Positions 9,020-20,770 of a stretch of 64,000 nucleotides of DNA are shown piece by piece. The notes beneath the pieces are model-generated. The model did not search any database, was not told the origin of the DNA, and was given only the letters and a program-made list of their open reading frames with translations. The stretch's first letter is position 1, and each line of letters starts with the position of its first letter. The stretch is from assembly GCA_028370155.1 (NCBI GenBank), contig CP116670.1, positions 2,108,001-2,172,000 on the forward strand, written 5' to 3'. The stretch is from Arthrobacter sp. OVS8. GTDB lineage: Bacteria; Actinomycetota; Actinomycetes; Actinomycetales; Micrococcaceae. The position numbers were made by a program, and so were the translations under genes.

Positions 9020-9565
9020 ATGTCGGGTCCTGGGGGAACGAAAACTGTCCATTGCGCTGCGGCGCTCGTAGTTGGCACACTGCTGGCTGTCGGGCTGGGT
9101 GCCTGCGCCTATGAAGACATGGGGGATCCGCAGCCGGATGCGGCGACGCAAACCCACAAACCTGCGCCCACCATGCCGGCGAAGGACCCAGGAGTTCTGG
9201 GTGTGGAAGCTCGCAACTATGCCGAACTGCACCAGCGCTTAGCGGGGGCACCAGGGTCCGTGCTTCTTGCCGACGCCGGACCGGCTGACGGACCAGGGGT
9301 CGGCTTCCGCAAAGCCGCAACACTGAAGACCGCCGGCCCGCACACGGTCACCTTGACGTGCGTTGGCGGCTCTCAGGCCCAAATTTTCCTCTCCCAAGAC
9401 ACTGGTTCCGGAACTGAGCACATGGCGTTCCAGGTCGATTGCTCGGAAACCCAGACGCGGGTCGTCCAGCTGCAGAAGGGATACATCAGCGCTCAACTGA
9501 CCCGTAGCGACCCGACCGGTGCCTGGACCGGGGCGGTGGCCGGAATCAAAATCACGGCCAAGTAA
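9020..9565 (+). CDS. Putative lipoprotein
   Basis: 181 residues with an N-terminal signal and a lipobox VGLGAC at residues 24-29, so the mature protein should be lipid-anchored at Cys29 on the outer face of the membrane. The mature part holds Cys in LTCVGGSQ and VDCSETQT and a C-terminal beta-rich pattern. I do not recognise a family. A terminator hairpin follows closely, and the tRNA-Thr gene comes next on the opposite strand. Confidence 0.75.
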   Translation: MSGPGGTKTVHCAAALVVGTLLAVGLGACAYEDMGDPQPDAATQTHKPAPTMPAKDPGVLGVEARNYAELHQRLAGAPGSVLLADAGPADGPGVGFRKAATLKTAGPHTVTLTCVGGSQAQIFLSQDTGSGTEHMAFQVDCSETQTRVVQLQKGYISAQLTRSDPTGAWTGAVAGIKITAK

Positions 9566-9575
9566 GGCAAAACAA

Positions 9576-9617
9576 AACCGCGCCGCCACCGGGATGATTC
9601 CCAGTAGCGGCGCGGTT
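9576..9617 (+). terminator. Hairpin after the lipoprotein gene
   Basis: An 11-bp perfect stem (AACCGCGCCGC with its complement) around a 20-base loop, starting 11 bases after the stop codon. It also separates the lipoprotein message from the convergent tRNA gene. Confidence 0.75.
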
Positions 9618-9625
9618 CTATTCGG

Positions 9626-9698
9626 GCCCCCTGTCGGATTCGAACCGACGACCCCCGCTTTACAAGAGCGGTGCTCTGGCCAACTGAGCTAAGGAGGC
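9626..9698 (-). tRNA. tRNA-Thr (UGU anticodon)
   Basis: On the minus strand a full 73-base cloverleaf folds: acceptor GCCTCCT with AGGGGGC, D arm GCTC/GAGC, anticodon stem CCGCT/AGCGG with loop CTTGTAA (anticodon TGT), and T arm GACGG/CCGAC around TTCGAAT. CCA is not encoded. The anticodon reads ACA and other ACN threonine codons. Confidence 0.95.
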
Positions 9699-9790
9699 AT
9701 TCCTGCGCGCCGGCCGGCGCCGGGCCACAGGGAAGGGCCTGGCGCGATGGCGCTAGATAAGGTTAGCCCACGGATGCCCGGTGATAAAAA

Positions 9791-9824
9791 CAGGCCCGGC
9801 TCCGGGAGAATCCGGAACCGGGCT
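9791..9824 (-). terminator. Terminator of the DsbA-like gene
   Basis: A G/C-rich hairpin (CAGGCCCGG...CCGGGCTG) with a T-rich tail on the minus strand, about 40 bp after the stop codon. It is one of the few classical intrinsic terminators here with a clear U tract. Confidence 0.8.
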
Positions 9825-9862
9825 GATTTTTTATTGCCGGGCAGGCTGCGGGCGTGTGCCGC

Positions 9863-10753
9863 TTACTTCTTGGCGTCGATGGCTCCCTGGAGGAACTCCT
9901 CGAACGGGGTCTGGGCGCTCTCGCCCTTGCCCCACTGCTCGCCCTCAACGAACACGGTCGGTGTCCCGGTGATACCGATGGACGCAGCCTGCTGGGTGGT
10001 GTACTTGACCCACGGGCGGAAGGTCTTCTCGTCCACGCACGTCTCGATGCTCTTGGCCCCGATGTCGGTGGCCATCGTCTTCAGGTCATCATCAGAGATG
10101 CCGGCGCCGCCTTCTGCGGGCTGCTTCTCAAAGAGCACATTCACAAAGTCGGCGTACTTCTCCGGCGATTCGTTCACGACACAAGCCGCCGCGTTGGCCG
10201 CGCGGGAAGAGTAGTTAGTGGTGGAGCGGGTGTCCAGGAAGCCCAGCGGGCGGTACTCCACGGTGATCTTGCCTTCGTTGCGAAGGCTGGTGAGGGTCTC
10301 GTTGTACTGGGTCTCGAAGTTCTTGCACACGGGGCAGATGAAGTCGATGTAGAGGACCACCTTCACCGGCTTGCCGGCCTCGGCCTCAGCGCCGGGCGCG
10401 GTGACCGTCGCCGGCGGAGTTGCCGCCGGAGCGGGAATGTCGGCGACATTGACGGTGGCCGGTTCGGTCTTCGCCACCTCCGTGTTGGCCAGCAGCGTGA
10501 CGCCGCCGTACACGTTGCCGTTGGCCGGGGTGGGTCCCTCGTCTGCGACCGGGGCGTTGTTCTGGATGTTGGAGGTGACCACCAGTGCCACCACCACAAT
10601 GATGGCGACGACGGCGGCAACAATGCCCCAGCCGATCAGCAGCTTGTTGCGCTTGTCCTTCTTCAACTGCGCTTCGCGGATCTCACGGGCTTTCTCGCGG
10701 GCCGCGGCAGTTCGCTCTGACTTGGACTGACGGGGTTCGTTTGCGGGGCTCAT
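9863..10753 (-). CDS. Membrane-anchored DsbA-family thiol oxidoreductase
   Basis: Intact, 296 residues. A charged cytoplasmic N-terminus (residues 1-37) is followed by one membrane segment (about 38-60) and an extracytoplasmic thioredoxin-like domain. The active site C140-P-V-C143 lies in VLYIDFICPVC, and the cis-proline loop is visible as GITGTPTVFV. Such proteins form or exchange disulfides in exported proteins outside the membrane. The linker at 60-128 is Ala/Pro-rich. It is a single-gene unit with its own terminator. Substrates cannot be read from the sequence. Confidence 0.9.
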   Translation of the reverse strand: MSPANEPRQSKSERTAAAREKAREIREAQLKKDKRNKLLIGWGIVAAVVAIIVVVALVVTSNIQNNAPVADEGPTPANGNVYGGVTLLANTEVAKTEPATVNVADIPAPAATPPATVTAPGAEAEAGKPVKVVLYIDFICPVCKNFETQYNETLTSLRNEGKITVEYRPLGFLDTRSTTNYSSRAANAAACVVNESPEKYADFVNVLFEKQPAEGGAGISDDDLKTMATDIGAKSIETCVDEKTFRPWVKYTTQQAASIGITGTPTVFVEGEQWGKGESAQTPFEEFLQGAIDAKK

Positions 10754-10930
10754 TAGTTCCTCGGGTCGATCGGCCGGTGGGATCCACTGGGTGGCAATTC
10801 ATCATTTTAGGGGAGAAAACTGGGAAGTTGCGCTTTCAACCTTCCCTCACGCGTCCCAACGGACGAATAGCACAGAAGATTCCGCCCGGCTAGGGTGGAG
10901 AGGAGCCACGAGCAATCCCCAGGGGCACCA

Positions 10931-12450
10931 ATGCAGGCCACGAAACACGCCGATTCGGATCCAAAATCCGCGGGCGCATCCGCGCACAGAACTGCCGCGC
11001 ACGGCAGCAGCGACACCGATCCGGGCGCGCAGTATGACTTCATGGTGGTGTCCAACCGTCTGCCGGTGGACCGCTGCTCCCCGGACGAGCCCGGTTGCGA
11101 GGACGGCTGGCGCCGCTCCCCGGCGGCCTGGTCACCGCCCTGGCCCCCATGATGACCAAGACCGACGGCGCCTGGGTCGGCTGGCACGGCGCTCCCGATG
11201 AGCATGTCCAGCCTTTCAGCCATGGCGGCATCGACCTCGTCCCGGTCCAGTTGAGCACCCATGACATCGAGTACTTCTACGAGGGATTCTCCAACGCCAC
11301 GCTCTGGCCGCTCTATCACGACGTGATTGCCCCGCCGGAGTTCCACCGGACCTGGTGGGACTCCTACCGGAAGGTCAACCGCCGGTTCGCCGACGCCGTC
11401 ATCCACCACGCCAGCCCCGGCGCCACCGTCTGGGTCCAGGACTACCAGCTGCAGCTCGTCCCCAAGATGCTGCGCGAGGCGCGCCCGGACCTGAAGATCG
11501 GGTTCTTCAACCACATCCCCTTCCCGCCGCCGGAGATCTTCGCGCAGCTGCCGTGGCGGCGCGCCATCATCGACGGGCTGCTCGGCGCCGACCTGGTCGG
11601 GTTCCAGCGCAGCAGCGATGCCGGCAACTTCATGCGCTCCGCCCGCCGTTTCCTCGGCGCCAGCGTCAAGCAGCAGCAGGTCCACGTCAAGGGCAGCGAC
11701 GGCGAGACCACCCATATCGCCCGCGCCCAGGCGTTCCCCATCTCAATTGACGTCCAGCAGATCAGCGAACTCGCCCGGAAGCCCGAAATCATCGAGCGCG
11801 CCAAGCAGATTCGCAAGGATCTGGGCAACCCCAAGACGATCCTGCTCGGCGTCGACCGGCTGGACTACACCAAGGGCATCCGGCACCGCCTCAAGGCCTA
11901 CGAGGAACTCCTGGCGGACGGCAAGGTGACAGTGGAGGATGCCGCCCTCATCCAGGTCGCCAGCCCCAGCCGCGAACGGGTGGAGCAGTACCGCCTGCTC
12001 CGCGAAGAGGTTGAGGGCACGGTGGGCCATATCAACGGCACCTACGACACCCTGCAGAACACCGCCGTCCGCTACCTGCACCACAACTACCCGATCGATG
12101 AGATGGTGGCGCTGTACCTGGCGGCGGACGTCATGCTGGTCACCGCCCTGCGGGACGGGATGAACCTGGTGGCCAAGGAATACGTCACGGCCCGGACCAA
12201 CAACGACGGCGCCCTGGTGCTGAGCGAGTTCGCGGGCGCCGCGGACCAGCTCAAGCAGGCCCTGCTGATGAACCCGCACGACATCGACGGCCTCAAGGAC
12301 ACCATCATGAAGGCCGTTAACATGCAGCCGGCGGAAGCGGCGCGCCGGATGCGTGCCATGCGCAAGCAGATCCTGGACCACGACGTCGACCTCTGGTCCT
12401 CCGACTTCCTGACCGCGCTGGAAGAAAAGGTAATCCGCGATGACTCCTGA
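10931..12450 (+). CDS. otsA: Trehalose-6-phosphate synthase OtsA (one frameshift)
   Basis: Transfers glucose from a nucleotide sugar to glucose-6-phosphate (GT20 family). Diagnostic parts are FMVVSNRLPVD, SPGGLVTALAP, WVQDYQLQLVPKML, FFNHIPFPPPEIFAQLPWR, GVDRLDYTKGI and LRDGMNLVAKEYV. Restoring one C in a CCCC run near 11122 joins the two frames, giving about 506 residues. ATG at 10931 is preferred over an in-frame GTG at 10895, which is preceded by no clear ribosome-binding site. The last codons overlap the otsB start by 11 bases. Confidence 0.93.
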
Positions 12451-13248
12451 GCTGTCACCGGAGCAGACCCCCTCTCGCTGTCCCCGGACCTGCTGGAGGC
12501 CATCCGCACCATCGCCGCGACAGATCAACTGCTGGTCGCGATGGATTTCGACGGCACCATGGCGCCGCTCGTGGACCATGCCGGTGATGCGCGGTCCCTC
12601 CCGCGCTCGGCGGCGGCCTTCGCCGCGCTCACCGAACTTCCGCGGACGACGACGGCCCTCATCTCCGGCCGGGCGCTGGACAGCCTGCGGGCGGTCGCTT
12701 TTCCCCGAGAAGACCCTGCTGATCGGGAGCCACGGCGCCGAGGTCTGGATGGGACCCGGGTCCGCAGAACTCGAACTCGATGACGACCGTCGCGCCCTGC
12801 TTGCCGAGGTCCGGCACGAGCTGGAGGGCATCGTGGAGGTGGCGCCGGGCACCCTGCTGGAAGACAAGCCGGCCGGCGTCGTACTGCACACCCGGCTGGC
12901 CGCGGACGATGTCGCCGAGGACGCCGTCGCCGCGGCCCGGGCCGTCCTGCAGGACCGGCCCGGCGTCTTCCTGAAGAGCGGTAACCGCGTTCTGGAGACC
13001 TCCGTGATCCATGCCTCGAAGGGGAGGGTATAGCCTTCCTGCGCCAGGCGACCGGCGCAACGGCCACGATCTTCGCCGGCGACGACACCACGGACGAGGA
13101 CGCCCTTGCCCGGCTGCTCCCCGGGGACGTCGGGGTGAAGGTGGGCCTGGACTTCACCCAGGCCCAGTTCCGGATCGAGGCCCCGGTGCACGTTGCCGAG
13201 CTGCTGGAGGCCCTGCTGCGGGAGCGGAAGCGCGCCCTCGGCGTGTGA
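12440..13248 (+). CDS. otsB: Trehalose-6-phosphate phosphatase OtsB (three frameshifts)
   Basis: Dephosphorylates the OtsA product to trehalose. HAD-superfamily motif I is VAMDFDGTMAP, motif II region TTTALISGRALDSL, and motif IV FAGDDTTDEDALARL. Frameshifts near 12472 (C run), 12706 (T/C run) and 13022 (G run) break the frame; joined, the protein is about 269 residues, a normal size. It is translationally coupled to otsA. Confidence 0.9.
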
Positions 13249-13288
13249 CTCTATAGCTCATTCCGGACCCGGAGTTGGCCGAATCACA

Positions 13289-13304
13289 TGTGACATCTGT
13301 AACA
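13289..13304 (+). promoter_or_regulatory. CRP/GlxR-like operator
   Basis: TGTGACATCTGTAACA matches the CRP/GlxR palindrome TGTGA-N6-TCACA at nine of ten conserved positions. It lies about 220 bp upstream of the sugar-ABC ATPase start and 40 bp after otsB. In Corynebacterium the cAMP-binding regulator GlxR uses this motif for carbon-uptake genes. Confidence 0.5.
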
Positions 13305-13381
13305 TTTTGGCCCATTTGGCAAAAATCTGACATACTCTAGGTTGTGATGTGGCGCACAAGTACCGTGCGGCGTCATTGGAT

Positions 13382-13405
13382 ACTCCTCGGCTTCGGCCGG
13401 GGAGT
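13382..13405 (+). terminator. Hairpin between otsB and the ABC ATPase gene
   Basis: ACTCCTCGGC, loop TTCG, then GCCGGGGAGT: a 10-bp stem with one G-T pair and a stable UUCG tetraloop. It lies 130 bp after otsB and 100 bp before the next start, so it may end otsAB transcripts or be a leader structure of the ATPase message. Confidence 0.5.
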
Positions 13406-13507
13406 ATGCGCACGATCAGGTGCTGACAACTGAATTAACAACTGAACAATAAGACCATTCACTACGGATCGTCCGGCACGTACCTGCCGGTGAAGGGATT
13501 GATAACT

Positions 13508-14588
<1,081 letters not shown>

Positions 14589-14683
14589 TCCCCACCGGCC
14601 CCCTGACCTCGCTCCGCGTCGGCCAGGGAACCCTGCCGGCGTGGGCCCACCCACCCAGCGGCCCCCACCACCGCATGACGTAT

Positions 14684-14720
14684 CCGACGGCGGTCCTCCC
14701 CACTGGAGGGCCGCCGTCGG
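14684..14720 (+). terminator. Terminator of the ABC ATPase gene
   Basis: A 16-base, nearly perfect stem (left arm CCGACGGCGGTCCTCC) with a short CCACT loop, about 95 bp after the stop. A short T-containing run follows. Confidence 0.8.
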
Positions 14721-14785
14721 GCTTTAACTGACGCTGCTGCCCACATTCGTTAGGGCCGGCGCCCTTAGTACGGAAGAATTGGTTT

Positions 14786-16220
14786 ATGACCGAGCGAAAC
14801 TCCAGCACCGAGGACAACGGCGCCCAGTGGCACGACGAACCCACCGACTACGGTCAGATCGGCAAGCTGCCCCGGTTCGAAGCCGCCAGCGCCAATGACA
14901 GCAAAGGTTCCGTAGCCGCGAGTTCACTGAGCATCACGGCCGCCGCCACCGAACCGGAGCTCCTGGACCTGCCGTGGCACATCGCCCTGGAAGACTGGCC
15001 GGCGGAATACCTCGCAGCGCTCCCCGCGGCATCTCCCGCCACATTGTGCGCTTCGCCCACCTGGGCGGCTCGGTCATCGCCATCAAGGAAACCTCGGAAC
15101 ACGTGGCCCGCCACGAGTACCACATGCTGCGCAAGCTCGCCCGGCTGGACGTCCCCTGCGTCGAACCGGTCGCCGTCATCACAGGGCGCACCACGCCCGA
15201 GGGCCGCCGCTGAACCCGGTCCTGGTCACCCGGCACCTGAAGTTCTCCATGCCGTACCGCGCCCTCTTCTCGCAGATGCTGCGCAAGGACACGCTCACCC
15301 GCCTGATCGACGCCCAGGCCCTGCTGCTGGTCCGCCTGCACCTGATCGGCTTCTACTGGGGCGACGTCTCGCTCTCGAATACGCTCTTCCGCCGCGACGC
15401 CGGCGCGTTCGCCGCGTACCTCGTGGATGCGGAGACCGGCGAACTGTATCCGGACCTCTCCACGGGCCAGCGCGAATACGATCTTGAAATCGCCCGCGTC
15501 AACATTGCCGGCGAACTCATGGACCTGCTCGACGGCGGCCTCATCGAGGAAAAAGTGGACCCGGTGGCCACGAGCGAACTCATCATGGACAGCTACCGCC
15601 GCCTCTGGACCGAGCTGACCGAGAAGGAATCGTTCGAGATCGGCGAGCGCTGGCGGGTGGCGGCCCGCATCCGGAAGCTCAACGAGCTGGGGTTCGACGT
15701 CGAGGAATACGCGATCAAGACGACGCAGAACGGTTCCACCATCCAGCTCCAGCCCAAAGTGGTGGACGCCGGCCACCACCAGCGCCGTCTCCTGCGCCTC
15801 ACCGGCCTGGACGCGCAGGAAAACCAGGCCCGCCGGCTCCTGAACGACATGGACTCCTTCCGGGCGGACAACAACCCCGGAATGGACGAGGAATACAGCG
15901 CCCACCTGTGGGTCAGCCAGATCTTCGAACCGATTGTCCGGTCCATCCCCCGCGACCTGTCCGGGAAGCTGGAGCCGGCAGAGGCCGTGCACGAGATCCT
16001 GGAGCACCGCTGGTACATGTCCGAAAAGGAAAACCGGCACATCCCGCTGGCCGAAGCCGTGCAGTCCTACATTGACTCCGAGCTGCGCCACCGCCGCGAC
16101 GAGGCGGCCATCATGCTGAACCCGGACACGGGACTGCTCAAGATTCTGGAGGTCGAAACCGAGGAGTCGCGCTACGGCGCCGACGAATCCATCGACGAAT
16201 ACCCGGACGCCGACGACTAG
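14786..16220 (+). CDS. DUF4032 protein, kinase-like core (two frameshifts)
   Basis: About 478 residues after joining three frames (changes near 15030 and 15210). The middle shows a kinase-like layout: GGSVIAIKETSEHVARHEY resembles a VAIK-type lysine strand, and FYWGDVSLSNTLF followed by LVDAETGELYPD resembles the catalytic D...N loop and a metal-binding D. The C-terminal half (DUF4032) contains HRWYMSEKENRHIPLAEAV. The family is widespread in actinobacteria with no known function. It is a single-gene unit after a strong terminator. Confidence 0.75.
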
Positions 16221-16282
16221 GTTCCCGGCGGGCCGGCCGCCCGCCGGTTTCTGGCACGGCCGGGCTAAATCGCCGTGCCGGG

Positions 16283-17648
16283 CTAGATCGCTTTGCCGGG
16301 GTTCAGGATCCCGGCCGGGTCGAAGAGTTCCTTGATCCGGCGCTGCAGTTCGCGCACGGGCTCCTTCTGTTCCAGGCCGAGCCAGCGCAGCTTGAACTGC
16401 CCGATCCCGTGTTCCCCGTGATGGTGCCGCCCATCGCGAGTGCCACGGTGATGGATTTGTCCAGGGCCTCGCCCAGCCGCTCCATGGCGTCGGCGTCGAC
16501 GGCGCTGTCCACCCGGTCCACCCAGAAGGTGGGGTGCAGGTTCCCGTCGCCGGCGTGCGCCACCACCTTGAGTTTGACCCCGTTCGCCGCCGCCATGGCC
16601 TCCAGCTCGGCGACGTAATCCACCAGTCGTGAGCGCGGGACGGCGACGTCCTCGCCCACCCGGTATTCGTCGTCGACTTCCACTCCCCGGCTGTTGCGCC
16701 GCAGGTCCACCAGCTGCTCCGCTTCCGCGCTGGCCTCCATGGTCACCACCGCCCCGCCCGCAGCGAGGACGGGCCGGATGGCTGCCGCCTCCGCGGCCGC
16801 GCCGAAGCCGTCCGTCTGGATCAGCAGCAGCGACTTCCCCTGGCGGCGAGGTCCGAGCCGTGGATCTCATCGAGCTGGGCCAGCGTTCCGCTGTCGAGGA
16901 GTTCCATGATGGCCGGCTGCACGCGCGCCTTGCCCACGGCCAGGACACCCGCCGCGGCGCTGCGGAAGTCCGGGTAGAAGGCGGCCACCGTGTGCACGTC
17001 CTGCGGGAGGTACTTGAGCCGCACGGTGATGCCGACGACGATCCCCAGCGTCCCTTCGGAGCCGACGAACAGCGCGGTGAGGTCGTAGCCGGCGACGCCC
17101 TTGAATGTCTGGTGGCCGGTGTGGATGAGCGAGCCGTCCGCCAGCACGACGTCGAGCGCCAGCACCGAGTCCCGGGTCACCCCGTACTTGGCGCAGCGCA
17201 GGCCGCCGGCGTTCGTGGCCACGTTGCCGCCGATGGTGGACAGCCGGAAGCTGGCCGGGTCCGGGGCATACATCAGTCCGTGGACCGCGGCGGCGGCGTT
17301 GAGGTCGGCGTTGACCACCCCGGCTTCCACCACGGCGGTTTCATCATCCGGGTTGAGGTCCAGGATGCGGTTCATCCGTTCCAGGCTCAGCACAACACAG
17401 CCCTTGCTGGCGTGCGCGCCGCCTGAAACGCCCGTGCCGGCGCCGCGGGCCACCAGCGGAACCCCGTGGGCGGCGCACGCGCGGACGGTGGCCTGGACGT
17501 CTTCGACCGATTCGGCATGCACCACGGCCTGCGGCTGCTGGTAGTCCAGCACCGGCGCCTGGTCCACGGCATAGGCAGTCAGGGTGGGCGCGTCCAGGGC
17601 GACTTTCGCCGGGCCCAGGGCAGAGGTGAGCTCGTCGATGATGCTCAT
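16283..17648 (-). CDS. FAD-linked 2-hydroxyacid oxidase, GlcD type (frameshifts)
   Basis: About 455 residues. The FAD-binding PCMH part shows PLVARGAGTGVSGGAHASKG and DPASFRLSTIGGNVATNAGG, and the C-terminal cap shows VVAHAGDGNLHPTFWVD and GEHGIGQFK, with the typical end FDPAGILNPGKAI. Such flavoproteins oxidise glycolate, D-lactate or related 2-hydroxyacids; the substrate cannot be fixed from sequence. Frames change near 16850 and 16415. The start ATG is at 17648. It converges on the DUF4032 gene. Confidence 0.87.
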
Positions 17649-17707
17649 GCGGTCTCCAGTTCGTCGAATCCGGTCTTCAGTCTAAGGCGCGGATCCGGCC
17701 GGATGGG

Positions 17708-19769
17708 CTAGGGCAGGGCGGTCGCGGGCAGCAACCAGATCCCTGCCGCGGGGCCGCGGGTGCAGATCAGGGCGGATGGGGCGGCGCCATTCGCCCTGTT
17801 CTGCCCGCTGGCGGCGGGGTTGGTGCTCTCGAGACCGGCGTTGATGCGGCCGGTGGCGAAGGCGGGGGCTTCCGTGAGGGCCTCGAGCTGGCCGCTGCTG
17901 AGCATCCCCGCCGGCAGGGTTACTTCGGCGGCGTCGCGGGCCACGATGACGAGCACGGAACTCCCCGCCGCCTCGCGTACGAACGCCAGGGCGTCCCCGT
18001 GTGCGTGCAGCCAGCGGATGCCTCCGCCGGTCAGTGCGGGCTGCTCCCGGCGCAGCCCGGCGAGTGCGGCATAGTCATCCCGCAGATCGGCCAGGACCCG
18101 GTCCGGATCGTTCCACGGAATCGGCGTCCGGGAGGCTTCGCCGTTGTGTCCCTTGAGCCCGAATTCGTCGCCGGCGAACACCACGGGGACGCCGGGGAGC
18201 GTGAACATGAGCACCGCGCCGAGCTGCTGGCCGCCGTCGATCATAACCGTGGCGGCCCGCGCGGTGTCGTGGCTGTTCAGCGCGTTCATGTTCTGCTGCC
18301 GGACGTCCCAGCTGAAAGCGGCCGCCAGATCCAGATGGGTGGCCAGGAAGTCCTCGGCGCCGGTCCGGTTGGGGCCGGGCAAGGGGTGCCGAAGAAGTTG
18401 ACGTGTGCAGCGTCCCCGGCGAGCCAGGACCACAGCGGCCGGGTGAAGTTGGAGTACGTCATGGCGCCGTGCCAGTGTTCACCGCTGAAGTCCGGGGCGG
18501 CGTCGTTGGTGGCCTCGGCCAGCAGTGCCGCGTCCGGGTTGATTTCCCGGACCCGGTCAGCGATCAGCCGTGCAACGTCGTGGTTGAGATCTGTGGCCCC
18601 GAGCCGTCCGGTCATGTTGCCGACGTCGATCCGCCAGCCGTCCAGGTTGAAGGGAGGCTTGAGCCAGCGGGCCACGGGAGAGTCGTCGGCCAGGACGAAC
18701 CTTTCCCTGAGCCCCTTCGAGGTCCAGTTGAGTTTGGGCAGCGAGGGGACGCCGTACCAGGATTCGTAGCCGGTGTGGTCGTCGTTGAAGTAGTAGTAGC
18801 CCGCTTCCTCGGAGTCCGGTTCGGCCAGGGCGCGCCGGAACCATTCGTGGGCGTCGCCGGAGTGGTTGGCGGTGAGGTCTCCCATCACCTTCAGGCCGCG
18901 GGCATGGGCAGCCTCAACTAGCTCCACCAGGGCCTGATCGCCGCCGAGGAGCGGATCCACGAAGGCAAACGTGGAGGCATCGTAGCGGTGGTTGGAGCGT
19001 GCCGGGAAAAACGGCGTCAAGTAGATGACGTCCGCGCCCAGCTGCTGGATATGGTCGAGCTTTTCGACGACGCCACTGAGGTCCCCGCCGTAGAACTGGT
19101 ACGGCGTCTGCGGGCCCGCGCCCTCCACCGGTGTGGTGTCCCAGCTGCAGAGCACCGCCCAGTCGGGGGCCGTCTGGGCCGGAGCACGGTCCGCGGCCCG
19201 GCCTTCCGGCGAACCGCCGGCGTCCGGCCCGGAGGAGCGGGCAAAGCGGTCCGGGAAGATCTGGTAGATGGTGCCCCCGCGGAGCCAGTCCGGCGCTGCC
19301 GGGAACGTGGTCAGGCGGAAGTCCGCGTAGTCGGAGACGTCCCGGCTGAAGATCCCCTGTGCGTTCAGGCTCCAGTAGCGCAGCCCTCCGGCCGCAGCGC
19401 CGGAAGCCGTGCCGCCGCGCCGGTCTCGCCGCCCGCGCTGCCGGCCGCGCCGCCGTCGGGCTCCAAGTGCCCGTCCGGGACCTCCAGCAGGAAACGGTAC
19501 CGGGCCACCGGGTTGGTGACGGTCATGGGCGCCTCCCACCAGACCCAGCCGTCCGCCTCGCCCAACGCTGTGCAGGGCTCATAGCGGGGTTCGCCGTCCT
19601 GGATAGAGCGGAGCCACACCCGGGCGGCGCGTCCCCAGCCGGCGGGAACCCGGACCCGCAGCAGGGCCTCGTCGCCGAGCGCCACCTGCTGCGGGGCATG
19701 CAGGCCGGACCCGTCGTGGTGCGGCAGCGGCCCTGCCATTCCCTGCCCTGGCGCGCCCAGCCCCGTCAT
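17708..19769 (-). CDS. GH13 maltodextrin glycosidase, neopullulanase/cyclomaltodextrinase-like (two frameshifts)
   Basis: About 687 residues with an N-terminal immunoglobulin-like domain and a GH13 barrel. Catalytic regions are FNLDGWRIDVGNMTG (nucleophile Asp), ALLAEATNDAAPD (acid Glu) and NALNSHDTARAA (third Asp). TIYQIFPDRFA and YGGDLSGVVEKLDHIQQLGA are typical barrel starts. Frames change near 19400 and 18378. It begins 2 bp after malG, so it is the last gene of malEFG. It probably cleaves imported maltodextrins in the cytosol, as no signal peptide is seen. Confidence 0.87.
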
Positions 19770-19771
19770 GC

Positions 19772-20770
19772 CTAGCCCTTCACCGAGCCCTGGGTGAGGC
19801 CGCTGACGATGTAACGCTGCAGGAAGAGGAAGAGGGCCATGACGGGCACCGCGGCGATCACGGCACCGGCGGCGAAGACACCCCAGTTCTCGGACCGCTG
19901 CTGCGCCACGAAGGAATAGAGCCCGACGGCGAGTGTCTGGCTGTCCGGGTCCGTGAGCACCACGCTGGCGATCACGAATTCGCCGGAAATGCCGATGAAG
20001 GACAGCAGGCCCACAACGGCCAGGATCGGCGTGACCAGGCGCATGATGATGCCGAAGAAGATCTGCGTGTGGCTGGCGCCGTCGATCTTGGCCGCCTCGT
20101 CGAGGGACTGCGGGACGGTATTGAAGAAGCCGTACATCAGGTAGGTGTTCACGCCCAGGGCACCACCCAGGTAGACCATGATGAGGCCCAGCTGGCTGCC
20201 GAGGCCCAGCGCCGGGATGACCTCGGAGATGCCGCTGAGCAGCAGGAAGATAGCGACGACGGCGAGCAGCTGCGGGAACATCTGCAGCAGGAGCAGGCTC
20301 AGCAGCCCGATCCGGCGGCCCTTGAAGCGCATCCGGGAGAACGCGTACGCCGCCATGGCGCCGAGGAACACGGTGGCTGCTGACGTTACGACGCCCACCA
20401 CCATGGTGTTGACGAACCAGCGGGCATAGGGCCGCGAGGGGTCGTTGAACAGTGCGGTGAAGTTGCCGAAGTCGATACGGCTGAACAGCGCGTTGGAGCC
20501 CACCAGCGTACCGGTGGAGTTGAACGCCGCGGAGAGGACGTAGAGCAGCGGGAAGATCGCGAAGAGGGTCACGGCGACGCCGACGACGTGCCGCCAGCCT
20601 TTGTCCTTGAACCAGACGCCGAAGGAACGCCGGCGCGCCAGGGCCTTCAGGTCCTGGACCGTGGTGTGGCCCGTTGCGGAGCGGTCCGTTGCGGTGCGGT
20701 CCGTTGCGGTGTCGTCGACGGCGGCCGGAGCCTTCGTCCGGCTGACGGTGCCTGGTGCTGACCCGTTCAT
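19772..20770 (-). CDS. malG: Maltodextrin ABC permease MalG
   Basis: Intact, 332 residues, about six membrane segments after a cytoplasmic N-terminus. The EAA loop that contacts the ATPase is EAAKIDGASHTQIFFGIIM, and the ending FLFLQRYIVSGLTQGSVKG is the MalG signature. The N-terminus carries a small threefold Asp-Arg-(Thr/Ser)-Ala-Thr repeat encoded by near-identical 13-14-base units. It overlaps the malF stop by four bases. Confidence 0.94.
   Translation of the reverse strand: MNGSAPGTVSRTKAPAAVDDTATDRTATDRSATGHTTVQDLKALARRRSFGVWFKDKGWRHVVGVAVTLFAIFPLLYVLSAAFNSTGTLVGSNALFSRIDFGNFTALFNDPSRPYARWFVNTMVVGVVTSAATVFLGAMAAYAFSRMRFKGRRIGLLSLLLLQMFPQLLAVVAIFLLLSGISEVIPALGLGSQLGLIMVYLGGALGVNTYLMYGFFNTVPQSLDEAAKIDGASHTQIFFGIIMRLVTPILAVVGLLSFIGISGEFVIASVVLTDPDSQTLAVGLYSFVAQQRSENWGVFAAGAVIAAVPVMALFLFLQRYIVSGLTQGSVKG

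Noticed and set aside
13316..13343. Sigma-A promoter TTGGCA...TACTCT before the ABC ATPase gene
   Set aside because: The -10 candidate lies only 12 bases from the -35; at 17 bases the sequence is AGGTTG, a poor -10.
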